DNA of 64,000 nucleotides. Source: Sphingopyxis sp. GTDB taxonomy: Bacteria; Pseudomonadota; Alphaproteobacteria; Sphingomonadales; Sphingomonadaceae. The stretch lies in NCBI GenBank assembly GCA_013823985.1, contig PNNB01000056.1:216001-280000 (forward strand), written 5' to 3'. The notes under the pieces were generated by a model. The model ran no database searches. It was not told the origin of the DNA and saw only the letters and a program-made list of their open reading frames with translations. Shown piece after piece: positions 8,525 to 17,143 of the stretch. The translations under genes and the position numbers were made by a program. Within the stretch, counting starts at the first letter, position 1. Each line of letters opens with the position of its first letter.

Positions 8525-9397
8525 ATGACCGACTTCGCCCAGATCCGTTATGACGTTGCCGATGGCATCGCCACTATCACGCTCAATCGCCCGGAGAAAA
8601 TGAACGCCTTCACCAATGTGATGATGCGGGAAATGTGTTCGGCGTTTGATTTGGTGGACGCCGATGATGCCGTTCGTGCGGTGATCGTTACGGGTTCGGG
8701 CGAGCGGGCTTTCTGCGCAGGGGCGGATCTTACACCGGATGGTGGTGGCGATGTCTTTGCCAGCGGGTCGAAGGTTGAGTCGCTGTCGGATGAGCGGGTG
8801 CGTGATTCCGGCGGGCGGCTTACGCTTCGTATCTTTCAATGCAAGAAGCCGGTCATCGGTGCGATCAACGGTGCGGCGGTTGGTATTGGTGCGACGATGC
8901 AACTGCCGATGGATTTCCGGTTGGCAAGCGATACCGCCCGTTTCGGCTTTGTTTTTGCGCGGCGCGGCATTGTTCCGGAGGCGGCGTCCAGTTGGTTCCT
9001 GCCACGTCTTGTGGGCATGCAGCAGGCGTTGGAATGGTGCATGACGGGACGTGTTTTTAACGCGGCTGAAGCTTTGAAGGGGGGATTGGTGCGGTCTGTC
9101 CATGCCCCGGAGGACCTGCTGGCGGAGGCGACGAAGTTGGCGCGGGAGATTGCGGACAATACGGCACCGGTCTCGATCGCGCTGACGAGGGCCATGTTGT
9201 GGCGCTTGCCGTCGGCCGATCATCCGATGGCCGCGCACCAGATCGATAGCCGCGCCATCTACCGCCGCGCCCGGTCAGGTGATGCCGCAGAGGGTATTGC
9301 CAGCTTCCTTGAAAAACGCTCTCCCATATATCCGGATAAAATATCCACAGATTTGCCGGACTTCTTTCCTTGGTGGGATGAACCTGCTTATAAGTGA
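8525..9397 (+). CDS. Enoyl-CoA hydratase/isomerase family protein
   Basis: A second crotonase-family protein, 290 residues, begins at the ATG just after the SDR stop codon. A reading 17 codons longer would overlap the SDR gene. Oxyanion-hole segments GSGERAFCAGADL and INGAAVGIGATMQLPMDFR are present. The acid pattern differs from the first crotonase: the FG-x-PE glutamate is missing, and a Glu occurs instead in RRGIVPEAASSWFLPRLVG. That pattern is common in crotonases of uncertain reaction, so hydratase versus isomerase activity is open. It is followed directly by the TetR regulator. Confidence 0.85.
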   Translation: MTDFAQIRYDVADGIATITLNRPEKMNAFTNVMMREMCSAFDLVDADDAVRAVIVTGSGERAFCAGADLTPDGGGDVFASGSKVESLSDERVRDSGGRLTLRIFQCKKPVIGAINGAAVGIGATMQLPMDFRLASDTARFGFVFARRGIVPEAASSWFLPRLVGMQQALEWCMTGRVFNAAEALKGGLVRSVHAPEDLLAEATKLAREIADNTAPVSIALTRAMLWRLPSADHPMAAHQIDSRAIYRRARSGDAAEGIASFLEKRSPIYPDKISTDLPDFFPWWDEPAYK

Positions 9398-9407
9398 CGC
9401 TACGTCA
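9395..9407. promoter_or_regulatory. Short palindrome ahead of TetR gene
   Basis: TGACG-CTA-CGTCA is a perfect 5-bp inverted repeat that includes the crotonase stop codon and lies 20 nt before the preferred TetR start. It could be an autoregulatory operator, but its small size allows chance. Confidence 0.3.
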
Positions 9408-9426
9408 GGGAGGCAATGGGGAGCAT

Positions 9427-10065
9427 ATGGCCAGCAGTGGACCAAAGTTGATTAGCGACGCACCGGAAAGCGGAAATGCCCGCGACCAGTTGATAGAGGC
9501 GGCGAGCCAGATCATGCGGGATGGCGACACCATCGATTTGTCGCTGTCCGAACTCTCGATGCGCGCCGGTCTCAACAGCGCGCTCGTCAAATATTATTTC
9601 GGGAACAAGAACGGCTTGATGCTGGCGCTGCTTGACCGGGATATGGGCAATATCGTCCATGGCCTGGGGGCATTGGTGGCCAAAGACATGCCACCGGAAG
9701 AAAAGCTGCGCCTCCATATCGGCGCGGTGATCGACACCTACTATGCGTACCCCTATCTCAACCGCTTGCTGATGCGCATGGTACGCGACAGCGCGCCGAC
9801 CGAGGCCGCCCGGATCGCTGATCTGTATCTCCGCCCGATTTCCAAGGCCTATGACACCCTGATCAGCGAAGGTGTGAAAGCGGGCAAGTTCCGCAATATC
9901 GATCCGCAGTTTTTCTACTTCACCGTCACCGGCGCTGCCGACCGGTTCTATTCATCCCGCCTTGTACTGCGGCACTGCTATAATCAGGATGATTTCAACG
10001 AGAATATGCGCGACCGCTATCGCGAACATACGATCGACCTGATTATGCGGGGCCTATTGGTCTGA
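9427..10065 (+). CDS. TetR/AcrR family transcriptional regulator
   Basis: This TetR-type repressor has 212 residues from the ATG at 9427, which has GGGGAG just upstream. A GTG at 9394, overlapping the crotonase stop, is the alternative. The N-terminal helix-turn-helix is seen in LSLSELSMRAGLNSALVKYYFGN followed by the family-typical LMLALLDRD. The C-terminal ligand domain is the usual length. Placed at the end of the catabolic gene series and next to a divergent CaiB/thiolase pair, it probably controls this island in response to an acyl-CoA or the substrate itself. The operator is unproven. Confidence 0.88.
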   Translation: MASSGPKLISDAPESGNARDQLIEAASQIMRDGDTIDLSLSELSMRAGLNSALVKYYFGNKNGLMLALLDRDMGNIVHGLGALVAKDMPPEEKLRLHIGAVIDTYYAYPYLNRLLMRMVRDSAPTEAARIADLYLRPISKAYDTLISEGVKAGKFRNIDPQFFYFTVTGAADRFYSSRLVLRHCYNQDDFNENMRDRYREHTIDLIMRGLLV

Positions 10066-10081
10066 CGCCTGCAAGCGCGTC

Positions 10082-11275
10082 CTAAAGTCCGAGCGCGCTC
10101 CTGATTTCGTCCCCGTCGGCGTCCAGCATTGGCGGATGGGCGTAATTGGTGACCGGCGTTCCGGCATAATGCACCGGATGCTTCATGGTCCGGTATTTCC
10201 CGAGGTCAGGGCTTTCCAATTCTTCGAAGAACGCGACATCGGCCAGATGCGGATCGGTCAGCACGTCCGCCATCCGGTTATATTTCATCGCCGGAATGTC
10301 GTTTTCCGCCAACAAGTCCAGCCATTCGCCGGTTGTCCGTTCGGCCGTCACTTCCTCGATCAATGCATAAAGTTCGCCGGTATGCTTGGTCCGTTCCTGA
10401 TAGGTGGCAAAGCGTGGATCATCAAAGACGCCCGGCCGCCCGCCCAGTTCAAAAAACGTGGCCCATTGCCGGTCATTATAGGGAACAATGGCGATGAAGC
10501 TGTCCTTGGTCGGATAGGGTCGCCGCCGTGGATTGACCGACCGGGTATAGCCCATCCGCCCGTTGCCGGGGATGAAGGTTTCACCCCACAGATTTTCGAC
10601 CATATGGAACCAGGTAAAGCATTCGAACATCGGGACCTGCACAAATTGTCCGCCTTGCCCGCCCGCACGGGCCAGCAATGCGGCCATGGTGGCGTTGGCG
10701 GCGAACAGGCCGCTGACCTTGTCGGCGACCAGGGAAGGCGCGTATGTCGGCCGTCCGCCGTCCCGCTGTTCGCTCAAGGCTGCAAAGCCTGACGCGGCCT
10801 GAATGAGGTCGTCATAGGCCTGACGCTCGCCATAGGCTCCGCCCGCGCCAAAGCCTGCGCAATGGACATAAACGATATTCGGATTAATCGCCTTGACCGC
10901 GTCATAGCCGAAACCCAGTCGTTCCATGCCAGCCATCCGGACATTGTGGATGAACACATCCGCCTCTTCGAGCAAAGCTTCGAGAACCGCTTTGTCTTCT
11001 GGCTTTTTGATGTTCAGGTTGATCGCCTTTTTGTTGCGATTCAACGCAGCGAAGATGGGTCCGTGCTGTTTGGTGGGCGAATCACCGGCATGGCGCATCA
11101 GATCGCCCGGGGTGTTGCCTTCGCTATTTTCGATCTTGATGACTTCCGCGCCCAGATCGGCCAACTGCACGGTTGCATAGGGGCCAAGCACGACGGTCGC
11201 CATATCCACGACTTTAATGCCTTTGAGTGGACCTGTGGGCTCTTTGTCCCATTTTAGTTTTGGCCAAGCTGCCAT
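10082..11275 (-). CDS. CaiB/BaiF family CoA-transferase or acyl-CoA racemase
   Basis: This family III CoA-transferase protein has 397 residues. The start at 11275 is chosen because AAGGAGAG lies just upstream. A reading 31 codons longer would run through the divergent promoter. Typical elements are LKGIKVVDMATVVLGPYAT at the N terminus, GDLMRH, LNRNKKAINLNIK, and the putative catalytic Asp in RQAYDDLIQAASGF. The family includes formyl-CoA transferase and alpha-methylacyl-CoA racemase. In a P450/beta-oxidation context, racemisation of a 2-methyl-branched acyl-CoA is an attractive role, but CoA transfer is equally possible. Transcribed away from the thiolase-like gene. Confidence 0.88.
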   Translation of the reverse strand: MAAWPKLKWDKEPTGPLKGIKVVDMATVVLGPYATVQLADLGAEVIKIENSEGNTPGDLMRHAGDSPTKQHGPIFAALNRNKKAINLNIKKPEDKAVLEALLEEADVFIHNVRMAGMERLGFGYDAVKAINPNIVYVHCAGFGAGGAYGERQAYDDLIQAASGFAALSEQRDGGRPTYAPSLVADKVSGLFAANATMAALLARAGGQGGQFVQVPMFECFTWFHMVENLWGETFIPGNGRMGYTRSVNPRRRPYPTKDSFIAIVPYNDRQWATFFELGGRPGVFDDPRFATYQERTKHTGELYALIEEVTAERTTGEWLDLLAENDIPAMKYNRMADVLTDPHLADVAFFEELESPDLGKYRTMKHPVHYAGTPVTNYAHPPMLDADGDEIRSALGL

Positions 11276-11312
11276 CACGCTCTCCTTTATCCTTGCATCA
11301 CCTGCTAGCATA

Positions 11313-11330
11313 TTTAAGCGTGCAGTTAAG
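11313..11330. promoter_or_regulatory. TTTAA-N8-TTAA motif in divergent promoter
   Basis: TTTAAGCGTGCAGTTAAG lies between the divergent CaiB and thiolase-like genes. It matches the palindrome at 6480-6497 at 12 of 18 positions, including TTTAA, CGT and TTAA. It may be a second binding site for the TetR regulator. Confidence 0.35.
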
Positions 11331-11352
11331 AACTTTGTGAGAGGAATTTCTG

Positions 11353-12843
11353 GTGGGCTTTGACGCATCTGCTCCGGTCATCATTGGTGTTGGTGAAGCC
11401 AGCCGCAAGAAGGTTGCGGGCGAATGGCCCTGTCCAGCCGATCTGGCGGGGCAAGCTATCAAGGTTGCGCTGGCCGACACGGGACAGCCCGATGCGGTCA
11501 CCGCAGCGATTGATACCATTGCGGCGATCCGCACCTTTGAAGATAGCGGCGTATCTCTCGGGACCGGCTCGCCTGAGAATGTTCCGGAAGCCTTCGGCGC
11601 GGCAGGCGGGATTCGCGCGGATCGTTTGATCTACGCAGATGTCGGCGGGCAAAGCCCGCAGGCCATGGTGCATGAACTGGCCGGTGCCATCCGCCGGGGC
11701 GAGACGCAGTTGGCCATATTGGTGGCAGCTGAAGCCACCGGCACGGCAAAGCGGGCGCGTAAAGCCGGGGTCGAACTCAACTGGCGGTTGCCGTCCGACA
11801 CGCCGTTCGACAACCGCCTGTCCTCTTTCCCCATTCTGAGCCGCGCCGAAATTCGTCATGGAATTTTATCCATGCCCTTGGCCTATTCGCTTCTTGAAAA
11901 TGCGCGGCGGCTGGGTCTGGGAATCTCGCGCGAAGATTATCTGGTGCATATGGCCGAACTGGGTTCGGCGATGTCGGCCAAGTCGCTGGCGCGCGAACAT
12001 GCCCAATTTGCGAAGCATTTCACGACGCGCGATCTTCTGGTCGACAATGAAAGCGACTATCCGCTGACCGACATTTACCGCCGCTGGCGGGTGGCGCAGG
12101 ATGCGGTCGATCTGGGCGGTGCGCTGGTCCTGACCAGTGCGGGGAAAGCGCGCGAACTGGGCGTGCCCGATTCAAAGATGATTTGGCTGGCAGGGGCCAG
12201 TGAAACGAAAGAACCGCCTTATTCCGAACGCAAGGACATTTCGCATCCTTTGGCGCTGGATTATGCCCTGCAGGCCGCGCTGGATCAGTCCGGATTTGCC
12301 GCGTCGCAGCTTGGCGTTGTGGATATCTATAGCTGCTTCCCCGTGGCGGTCTTCGCCGCGGTCGACACATTGGGCGATCCGGCGCGATCGCTCGGCGACT
12401 ATACGCTGACCGGCGGACTCAACTTCTTCGGCGGCCCCGGCAACGGCTATGCGATGTATAGCCTTGCCGCGATGGTCGAAAACCTCCGGCGCGATGGAAG
12501 CAAGCCTGCCTTGATCACGGCCAATGGCGGGGTCATGTCCAAACAGGCCGTTGGTGTTTATACTGCCCACCAGCCGGAGCGTCCGTGGACCGGCGAGGTC
12601 CGGTCGGCCTATCAGGCGGAATCGGTAGTTCTCGACGACGCGCCGCAGGGCAAAGGGAAGGTGCTGACATACGCCCGTCCTGTGGCGAAGGGGGTGATGG
12701 GTGCGGCGACCCTTTTGCTGGAAATGGAAAATGGTGCCCGTGCACTCGCCGTGATGGAAGATGCCCCTGTGGCTGATCTGGGGGATATGGTTGTGGCTGT
12801 CACGCCGCAGGAAAAAAGACATAGTGCTACTATATATTGCTAA
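11353..12843 (+). CDS. Thiolase-like acetyl-CoA acetyltransferase family protein
   Basis: This 496-residue protein starts at a GTG behind GAGAGG. It has the features of the long thiolase-like proteins often annotated as acetyl-CoA acetyltransferase: N-terminal VIIGVGEAS, PQAMVHELAGAIRRGETQLAILVAAEATGT, a central VDIYSCFPVAVFAA and TGGLNFFGGPGNGYAMYSLAAM, and an extra C-terminal domain. The usual Cys/His pattern of degradative thiolases is not obvious, so it may act like the SCP2-type group or have another role. The last residues (KRHSATIYC) do not look family-typical, and the C terminus could be altered. It is divergent from the CaiB gene. Confidence 0.8.
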   Translation: MGFDASAPVIIGVGEASRKKVAGEWPCPADLAGQAIKVALADTGQPDAVTAAIDTIAAIRTFEDSGVSLGTGSPENVPEAFGAAGGIRADRLIYADVGGQSPQAMVHELAGAIRRGETQLAILVAAEATGTAKRARKAGVELNWRLPSDTPFDNRLSSFPILSRAEIRHGILSMPLAYSLLENARRLGLGISREDYLVHMAELGSAMSAKSLAREHAQFAKHFTTRDLLVDNESDYPLTDIYRRWRVAQDAVDLGGALVLTSAGKARELGVPDSKMIWLAGASETKEPPYSERKDISHPLALDYALQAALDQSGFAASQLGVVDIYSCFPVAVFAAVDTLGDPARSLGDYTLTGGLNFFGGPGNGYAMYSLAAMVENLRRDGSKPALITANGGVMSKQAVGVYTAHQPERPWTGEVRSAYQAESVVLDDAPQGKGKVLTYARPVAKGVMGAATLLLEMENGARALAVMEDAPVADLGDMVVAVTPQEKRHSATIYC

Positions 12844-12891
12844 TGTCCTGTTCAGGTTGCTACAGATAGAGCTCCTCCAAGGAGAAAGATC

Positions 12892-13317
12892 ATGCAAAGC
12901 AAGTTGATTCTCGCGCTCGCCCTGCCTCTTGCGGCGCTAACATCCTGTGGGGATGTGGACAGCACGCCCAAGCCGCTCACGGAAAAACAGTCGGAACTGC
13001 TTACCAAGGAACTGGCGGGCAGGGTTGCCGGTGCGCCGGTCAACTGCATCAGCGATTTCAACAGCACCAATGTCGTGCGGGTCAGCGACGACATTCTGCT
13101 TTACCGTGTGTCCGGCAACCTCGTGTATAAGAACACCTTGCGTAGCAGTTGTCCCGGCCTTGCACGCGACAGCGACATCATGGTCACCGAACAATTTGGC
13201 GGACAGAAATGCCGCGGCGATCTGGTGAAACTGGTCGATCGTACCAGCGGTATTCCCGGCCCTGTGTGCAGCCTTGGTGAATTTGTCCCTTATCGGAAAG
13301 ACAAAAGCGGAAGCTGA
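12892..13317 (+). CDS. Small lipoprotein, DUF6491-like
   Basis: A 141-residue protein with a lipoprotein signal peptide (hydrophobic LALALPLAAL followed by LTSCGD, lipid Cys at 19). An AAGGAGAAAG ribosome site is good. The mature part has a spaced Cys pattern: VNCISDF, SSCPGL, GQKCRGDLV and GPVCSLGEF. This recalls the small DUF6491-type family from memory, whose function is not known. It probably sits in the periplasm, tethered to a membrane. It converges on the alpha/beta hydrolase gene, and there is no clear partner. Confidence 0.75.
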   Translation: MQSKLILALALPLAALTSCGDVDSTPKPLTEKQSELLTKELAGRVAGAPVNCISDFNSTNVVRVSDDILLYRVSGNLVYKNTLRSSCPGLARDSDIMVTEQFGGQKCRGDLVKLVDRTSGIPGPVCSLGEFVPYRKDKSGS

Positions 13318-13326
13318 TCCCTTTGT

Positions 13327-14292
13327 CTAAGGCGATACGGTCATGAAATTGGCCAGTTCGTTGGCGAATTTCTCCGGTTGGTCCAGCATGATGAAATGAT
13401 AGCTGCCCCTGATCTGGATCGCTTTGAAGTTTGGCGTTCCTGTATATTGCGGGATGAAGGCGGCGGTCGACTGTTCGACGGTCATCGCGCTATCGTCCTG
13501 CGCATAGAGCAGGGTAACCGGTGCGCTAATCTTGGGTAGTTCGGGCCGCAAATCGGTGGTCATGACATCCAGCAACGCTTGTGCAGCCACGCGGGGATCT
13601 GAATTTCGGCTCCACCGGTCAACCGTCATGCGGCCTCGGGGATTGTTCGTTAGCCCGCCTGCTTGGCTTTGCGGCCCCGGGTCGCGGCCAGTATCGACGG
13701 GTTTGGGCTGGCCATAGGCAGAGCGTATGGATGCGGCTAGCCGCTCGGCCTGGGGGCGGATCAAATCGACTGTCGCGGCCGGATGGAACAAGGTGCCAAT
13801 ATATGGCAACGCATCCATCACCATGACTTTCCGGACGAGATCGGGATAGCGGGCCGCAATCATCAGCGCGGACAGGCCGCCCAAAGAATGACCCACGATC
13901 AGGGGCTTCTTCCCACCGCCCGCCATGATCCGATCCGCAATATAATCGCCCAGTTCGCGGACGAAGGGTTCCAGAACGGGTCCCTCGCCATTGGCTTCGG
14001 CGGCGTCGCCAAATCCCCGGATCTGTATCACATGAAGCCGCACGCAAGACCGGTGGGTCGCACGCGTCGCGTCCCACACTTCACGCGAGGTTGCGAGGCC
14101 GGGTATCAGGATGAGGTCATCGACATCGCCTTGTGCAGGTCCCTCGATCTCGACGCTGAAATGGCGCCCGTCATAGGTTGACCTTTCGACCGTAGCGCCC
14201 GCAGGGGCAATGCATTGCGGGGCTTGCGCCCATGTTGCAGTAGGCAGGATAAGAGCCGCGGCGGCGCAAATCAGGGGTAGGATCAGTTTCAA
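13327..14292 (-). CDS. Exported alpha/beta hydrolase
   Basis: This 321-residue alpha/beta-fold hydrolase has a signal peptide (MKLILPLICAAAALILP...TWAQA). The start is a TTG with GGAGA upstream. It is the only start that keeps the signal peptide. The nucleophile elbow LIVGHSLGG places Ser136, the acid is probably Asp in LYAQDDSAM, and the His is in GSYHFIMLDQPEKF. The oxyanion loop is LIPGLATSREVW. The substrate is unknown, and esterase or lactonase activity in the periplasm is likely. It lies downstream of the XRE regulator gene on the same strand with a 21-nt gap. Confidence 0.85.
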   Translation of the reverse strand: MKLILPLICAAAALILPTATWAQAPQCIAPAGATVERSTYDGRHFSVEIEGPAQGDVDDLILIPGLATSREVWDATRATHRSCVRLHVIQIRGFGDAAEANGEGPVLEPFVRELGDYIADRIMAGGGKKPLIVGHSLGGLSALMIAARYPDLVRKVMVMDALPYIGTLFHPAATVDLIRPQAERLAASIRSAYGQPKPVDTGRDPGPQSQAGGLTNNPRGRMTVDRWSRNSDPRVAAQALLDVMTTDLRPELPKISAPVTLLYAQDDSAMTVEQSTAAFIPQYTGTPNFKAIQIRGSYHFIMLDQPEKFANELANFMTVSP

Positions 14293-14313
14293 GGTCAGTC
14301 TCCGACAGTCAAG

Positions 14314-14505
14314 TCAGTCACGCACAAAAATGGCTTCAATCGTCAATTCGAACAGATCAGCTATGCGAAAGGCCAGCGGTAGCGACGGGTCATATTTTCC
14401 TGTTTCGATCGCGTTGACCGACTGCCGCGACACGCCAAGAGCATCGGCCAAATCCTGCTGGCTCCAGTCACGCTCGGCGCGCAGCACTTTCAGGCGGTTC
14501 TTCAT
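14314..14505 (-). CDS. Small XRE-family helix-turn-helix regulator
   Basis: A 63-residue DNA-binding protein that is essentially one HTH_3 domain: RLKVLRAERDWSQQDLADAL, then GVSRQSVNAIETGKYDPSLPLAFRIADLFELTIEAIF. Its ATG overlaps the stop codon of the upstream membrane protein as ATGA, so a 36-codon longer reading is rejected. Tiny XRE regulators of this type commonly pair with a small membrane protein. An imperfect inverted repeat at 14938-14965 upstream of the pair is a possible autoregulatory site. Confidence 0.87.
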   Translation of the reverse strand: MKNRLKVLRAERDWSQQDLADALGVSRQSVNAIETGKYDPSLPLAFRIADLFELTIEAIFVRD

Positions 14506-14906
14506 GCCTTCCAACGCGTGATGGGTGCGGCCAATCCCAGCATAGCGAACCAGATAACCCCCATCCATTGCGGACCGGCGGTCACGACGCCATAAACCTC
14601 CAGAAATTGCCACACGGTCACGATGACCAGCGTAAAGGCCGTCGCCAGCAGGGTCTGTTTGGCAAATAGAAGCCGTTGATATTCGTCGTCGGTTTCAACC
14701 AGCAACCGGAAGATGGCCCAAAACACCCCGATAATGGGAAATGCTGTAATCAGCGCCAGCCCGATCAAAGTCGCCTTGCCATGCTCGGCGCCATTGTTGG
14801 CGAAGGCGAGGCTGCCGCTCAGGATGAGCACATAGGCCGCCATGAACAGCATTATGCGGATCGTATAGCGGCGCATATAGGGCGCGAGGGTCTTGGATGA
14901 CAGCAT
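14502..14906 (-). CDS. Small integral membrane protein paired with XRE regulator
   Basis: A 134-residue protein with about four hydrophobic segments (IRIMLFMAAYVLILSGSLAF, TLIGLALITAFPIIGVFWAIF, LLATAFTLVIVTVWQFLEVYG, WMGVIWFAMLGLAAPITRW). I recognise no enzyme motif. A charged cytoplasmic loop (ETDDEYQRLLFAKQT) lies between helices 2 and 3. AAAGGA precedes the start. Translational coupling to the XRE gene suggests the two form one regulatory unit, perhaps with the membrane protein sensing a signal. The function is unknown. Confidence 0.78.
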   Translation of the reverse strand: MLSSKTLAPYMRRYTIRIMLFMAAYVLILSGSLAFANNGAEHGKATLIGLALITAFPIIGVFWAIFRLLVETDDEYQRLLFAKQTLLATAFTLVIVTVWQFLEVYGVVTAGPQWMGVIWFAMLGLAAPITRWKA

Positions 14907-14937
14907 GTCAATGGTCCTTTAAGTTTAGACAAGCTTC

Positions 14938-14965
14938 CTTTACAATATGAGTCGCAAATGTCAAG
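14938..14965. promoter_or_regulatory. Inverted repeat upstream of XRE/membrane pair
   Basis: CTTTACA at 14938-14944 and TGTCAAG at 14959-14965 are inverted with one mismatch and a 14-nt spacer. On the minus strand the second arm reads CTTGACA and contains a consensus-like TTGACA -35 element. This could be the promoter/operator of the membrane-protein/XRE pair. Confidence 0.35.
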
Positions 14966-15092
14966 GGTCCTTTCCATGTCTGAGCCATGTTGGACGATTT
15001 TGGCGCTTCCGGGCCGTTTCTGCGGGGTTGCGGCTTTGGTTGCGGGCTGGCAAAGGGACACTTCTTAAAAATTCCAGAAAGTTTGTTTTTCC

Positions 15093-17093
15093 ATGTCCGA
15101 GATGATCCGCGTCACCCTTCCCGATGGCTCCGCCCGAGAAGTGCCCAGCGGAACTACCCCTGCCGATATTGCGGCGGCGATCGGACCCGGCCTTGCGAAG
15201 GCGGCGCTGGCGGCGCGGGTGGATGGCGAAGTGCGCGACATTTCGCGGCCGCTGGTTGCCGATACCCAGCTGGCTTTGATTACCTCAAAGGATGAGGCCG
15301 AAGCGCTTGAATTGGTGCGGCACGACTATGCGCATATTCTGGCCGAAGCGGTGCAGAAACTGTTTCCCGGGACGCAAATCACCTTTGGGCCAGCGACCGA
15401 CGACGGCTTCTATTATGATGTGATGGCGCCTGCCAGCCGGGGGCCCTTTACGCTCGACGACTTGCCGTTGATTGAAGAGAAAATGCGCGAGATTATCCGC
15501 GCGGACAAGCCGCTGCGCCGTGAAGTTATGTCGCGCGATGCGCTGATTGCAAGCTGGTCGGCGGCGGGTGAAAGCTTCAAGGCCGAATGGGCGCAGGAAT
15601 TGCCGGAAGGTGAGGAACTGACGGTCTACTGGTCAGGTGACGACTGGATGGATATGTGCCGCGGGCCGCACCTTGCCTCCACCGGCAAGGTGGATGCGCA
15701 GGCGTTCAAGCTAACACGCGTTGCCGGTGCCTATTGGCGTGGTGACCAGAATAATGCGCAGCTTAGCCGTATTTACGGGACCGGCTGGCTCAACAAAAAG
15801 CAGCTTGATGCCCATCTGGTGCGGCTGGAGGAAGCGGCTAAGCGCGACCATCGCCGTCTGGGGCAGGACATGGACCTGTTCCATCTGCAACAGGAAGCGC
15901 ACGGGTCGGTGTTCTGGCATCCGCATGGCTTCACCATCTGGCGGCAGCTCGAATCCTATATGCGCCGCGCCATCGACGCGACCGGCTATCAGGAAGTAAA
16001 GACGCCGCAGGTCATGGACGCGCGGCAGTGGGAACAGTCTGGGCACTGGGGCAAATATCGCGAAAATATGTTCGTGATCCCCGATGAGGTGCCGAATACT
16101 GAAGATGAAGGTCCGGTCATATCCGGCGACGCGGACTGGATGGCGCTGAAGCCCATGAACTGTCCGGCGCATGTCCTGATTTTCCGGCAGGGGATCAAAT
16201 CCTATCGCGACCTCCCGCTGCGGCTTTATGAACATGGATGCTGCCACCGCAACGAACCGCATGGCGCGCTCCACGGTTTGATGCGGGTGCGGCAATTTAC
16301 GCAGGACGATGCCCATATCTTCTGCCGCGAAGACCAGATTGTTGCCGAAGTGCAGGATTTCTGCGCGCTCGCGGACCGGATCTACAAGGATTTCGGTTTC
16401 ACTTACTCGATCAAGCTGGCGTTGCGGCCCGAGAAGCGTTTCGGGTCCGATGCCGATTGGGACAAGGCCGAAAATGAATTGCGCGATGCCGTTGTGCGCG
16501 CGGGGCTAGCGACCGAAGAATATGGCTGGGAAGAACTGCCGGGCGAAGGGGCCTTTTATGCGCCCAAGCTGGAATGGCATCTGACCGACGCCATCGGACG
16601 CACATGGCAGGTGGGAACTATCCAGTCCGACCGCGTCCTCCCCGAACGGCTGGACGCAAGCTATGTCGGCGAAGATGGCGCGCGCCATCGCCCCGTCATG
16701 CTGCACCGCGCGATTTTCGGGTCCTATGAACGTTTCATCGGCATATTGATCGAACATTATGCCGGCCGCTTCCCGGTCTGGCTGGCCCCTGTGCAGGCGG
16801 TGGTTGCGACCATCGTTTCGGACGCCGACGGCTATGCGACAGAGGTGGAGGCGAAGCTGAAAGCTGCGGGCATCCGTGTCGAGGCCGATCTGCGCAACGA
16901 AAAGATCAACTACAAGGTGCGCGAACATAGCCTTGCAAAGGTGCCGCACCTGCTGGTGGTCGGCATGCGCGAGGCGGAAGAAGGCAAGGTCGCCATTCGC
17001 TCACTGGGTTCGGAAGGGCAGCGCATCATGACGCTTGATGAAGCCATCGCGCTGCTGGTTGCCGAAGCGACACCGCCGGACCTGCGCGCTTGA
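15093..17093 (+). CDS. thrS: Threonyl-tRNA synthetase
   Basis: A 666-residue class II aminoacyl-tRNA synthetase that charges tRNA-Thr. Order of domains: N-terminal TGS ([17 protein letters not shown]...), second additional (editing) domain with [11 protein letters not shown] and [15 protein letters not shown], catalytic core with motif 2 region [27 protein letters not shown], and the C-terminal anticodon-binding domain ([10 protein letters not shown]...). The length is standard. No T-box or tRNA-like leader is visible in the 186-nt upstream space. No strong Shine-Dalgarno precedes the ATG at 15093, and an ATG three codons later is an alternative. Confidence 0.97.
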   Translation: MSEMIRVTLPDGSAREVPSGTTPADIAAAIGPGLAKAALAARVDGEVRDISRPLVADTQLALITSKDEAEALELVRHDYAHILAEAVQKLFPGTQITFGPATDDGFYYDVMAPASRGPFTLDDLPLIEEKMREIIRADKPLRREVMSRDALIASWSAAGESFKAEWAQELPEGEELTVYWSGDDWMDMCRGPHLASTGKVDAQAFKLTRVAGAYWRGDQNNAQLSRIYGTGWLNKKQLDAHLVRLEEAAKRDHRRLGQDMDLFHLQQEAHGSVFWHPHGFTIWRQLESYMRRAIDATGYQEVKTPQVMDARQWEQSGHWGKYRENMFVIPDEVPNTEDEGPVISGDADWMALKPMNCPAHVLIFRQGIKSYRDLPLRLYEHGCCHRNEPHGALHGLMRVRQFTQDDAHIFCREDQIVAEVQDFCALADRIYKDFGFTYSIKLALRPEKRFGSDADWDKAENELRDAVVRAGLATEEYGWEELPGEGAFYAPKLEWHLTDAIGRTWQVGTIQSDRVLPERLDASYVGEDGARHRPVMLHRAIFGSYERFIGILIEHYAGRFPVWLAPVQAVVATIVSDADGYATEVEAKLKAAGIRVEADLRNEKINYKVREHSLAKVPHLLVVGMREAEEGKVAIRSLGSEGQRIMTLDEAIALLVAEATPPDLRA

Positions 17094-17143
17094 GCGACGC
17101 GCAGAACGGGGCCGTCCGAGATATTTAGTCTGCGCCTTTTCGG

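Noticed and set aside
14907..15092. T-box or tRNA-like leader before thrS
   Set aside because: No T-box sequence or specifier hairpin was visible.
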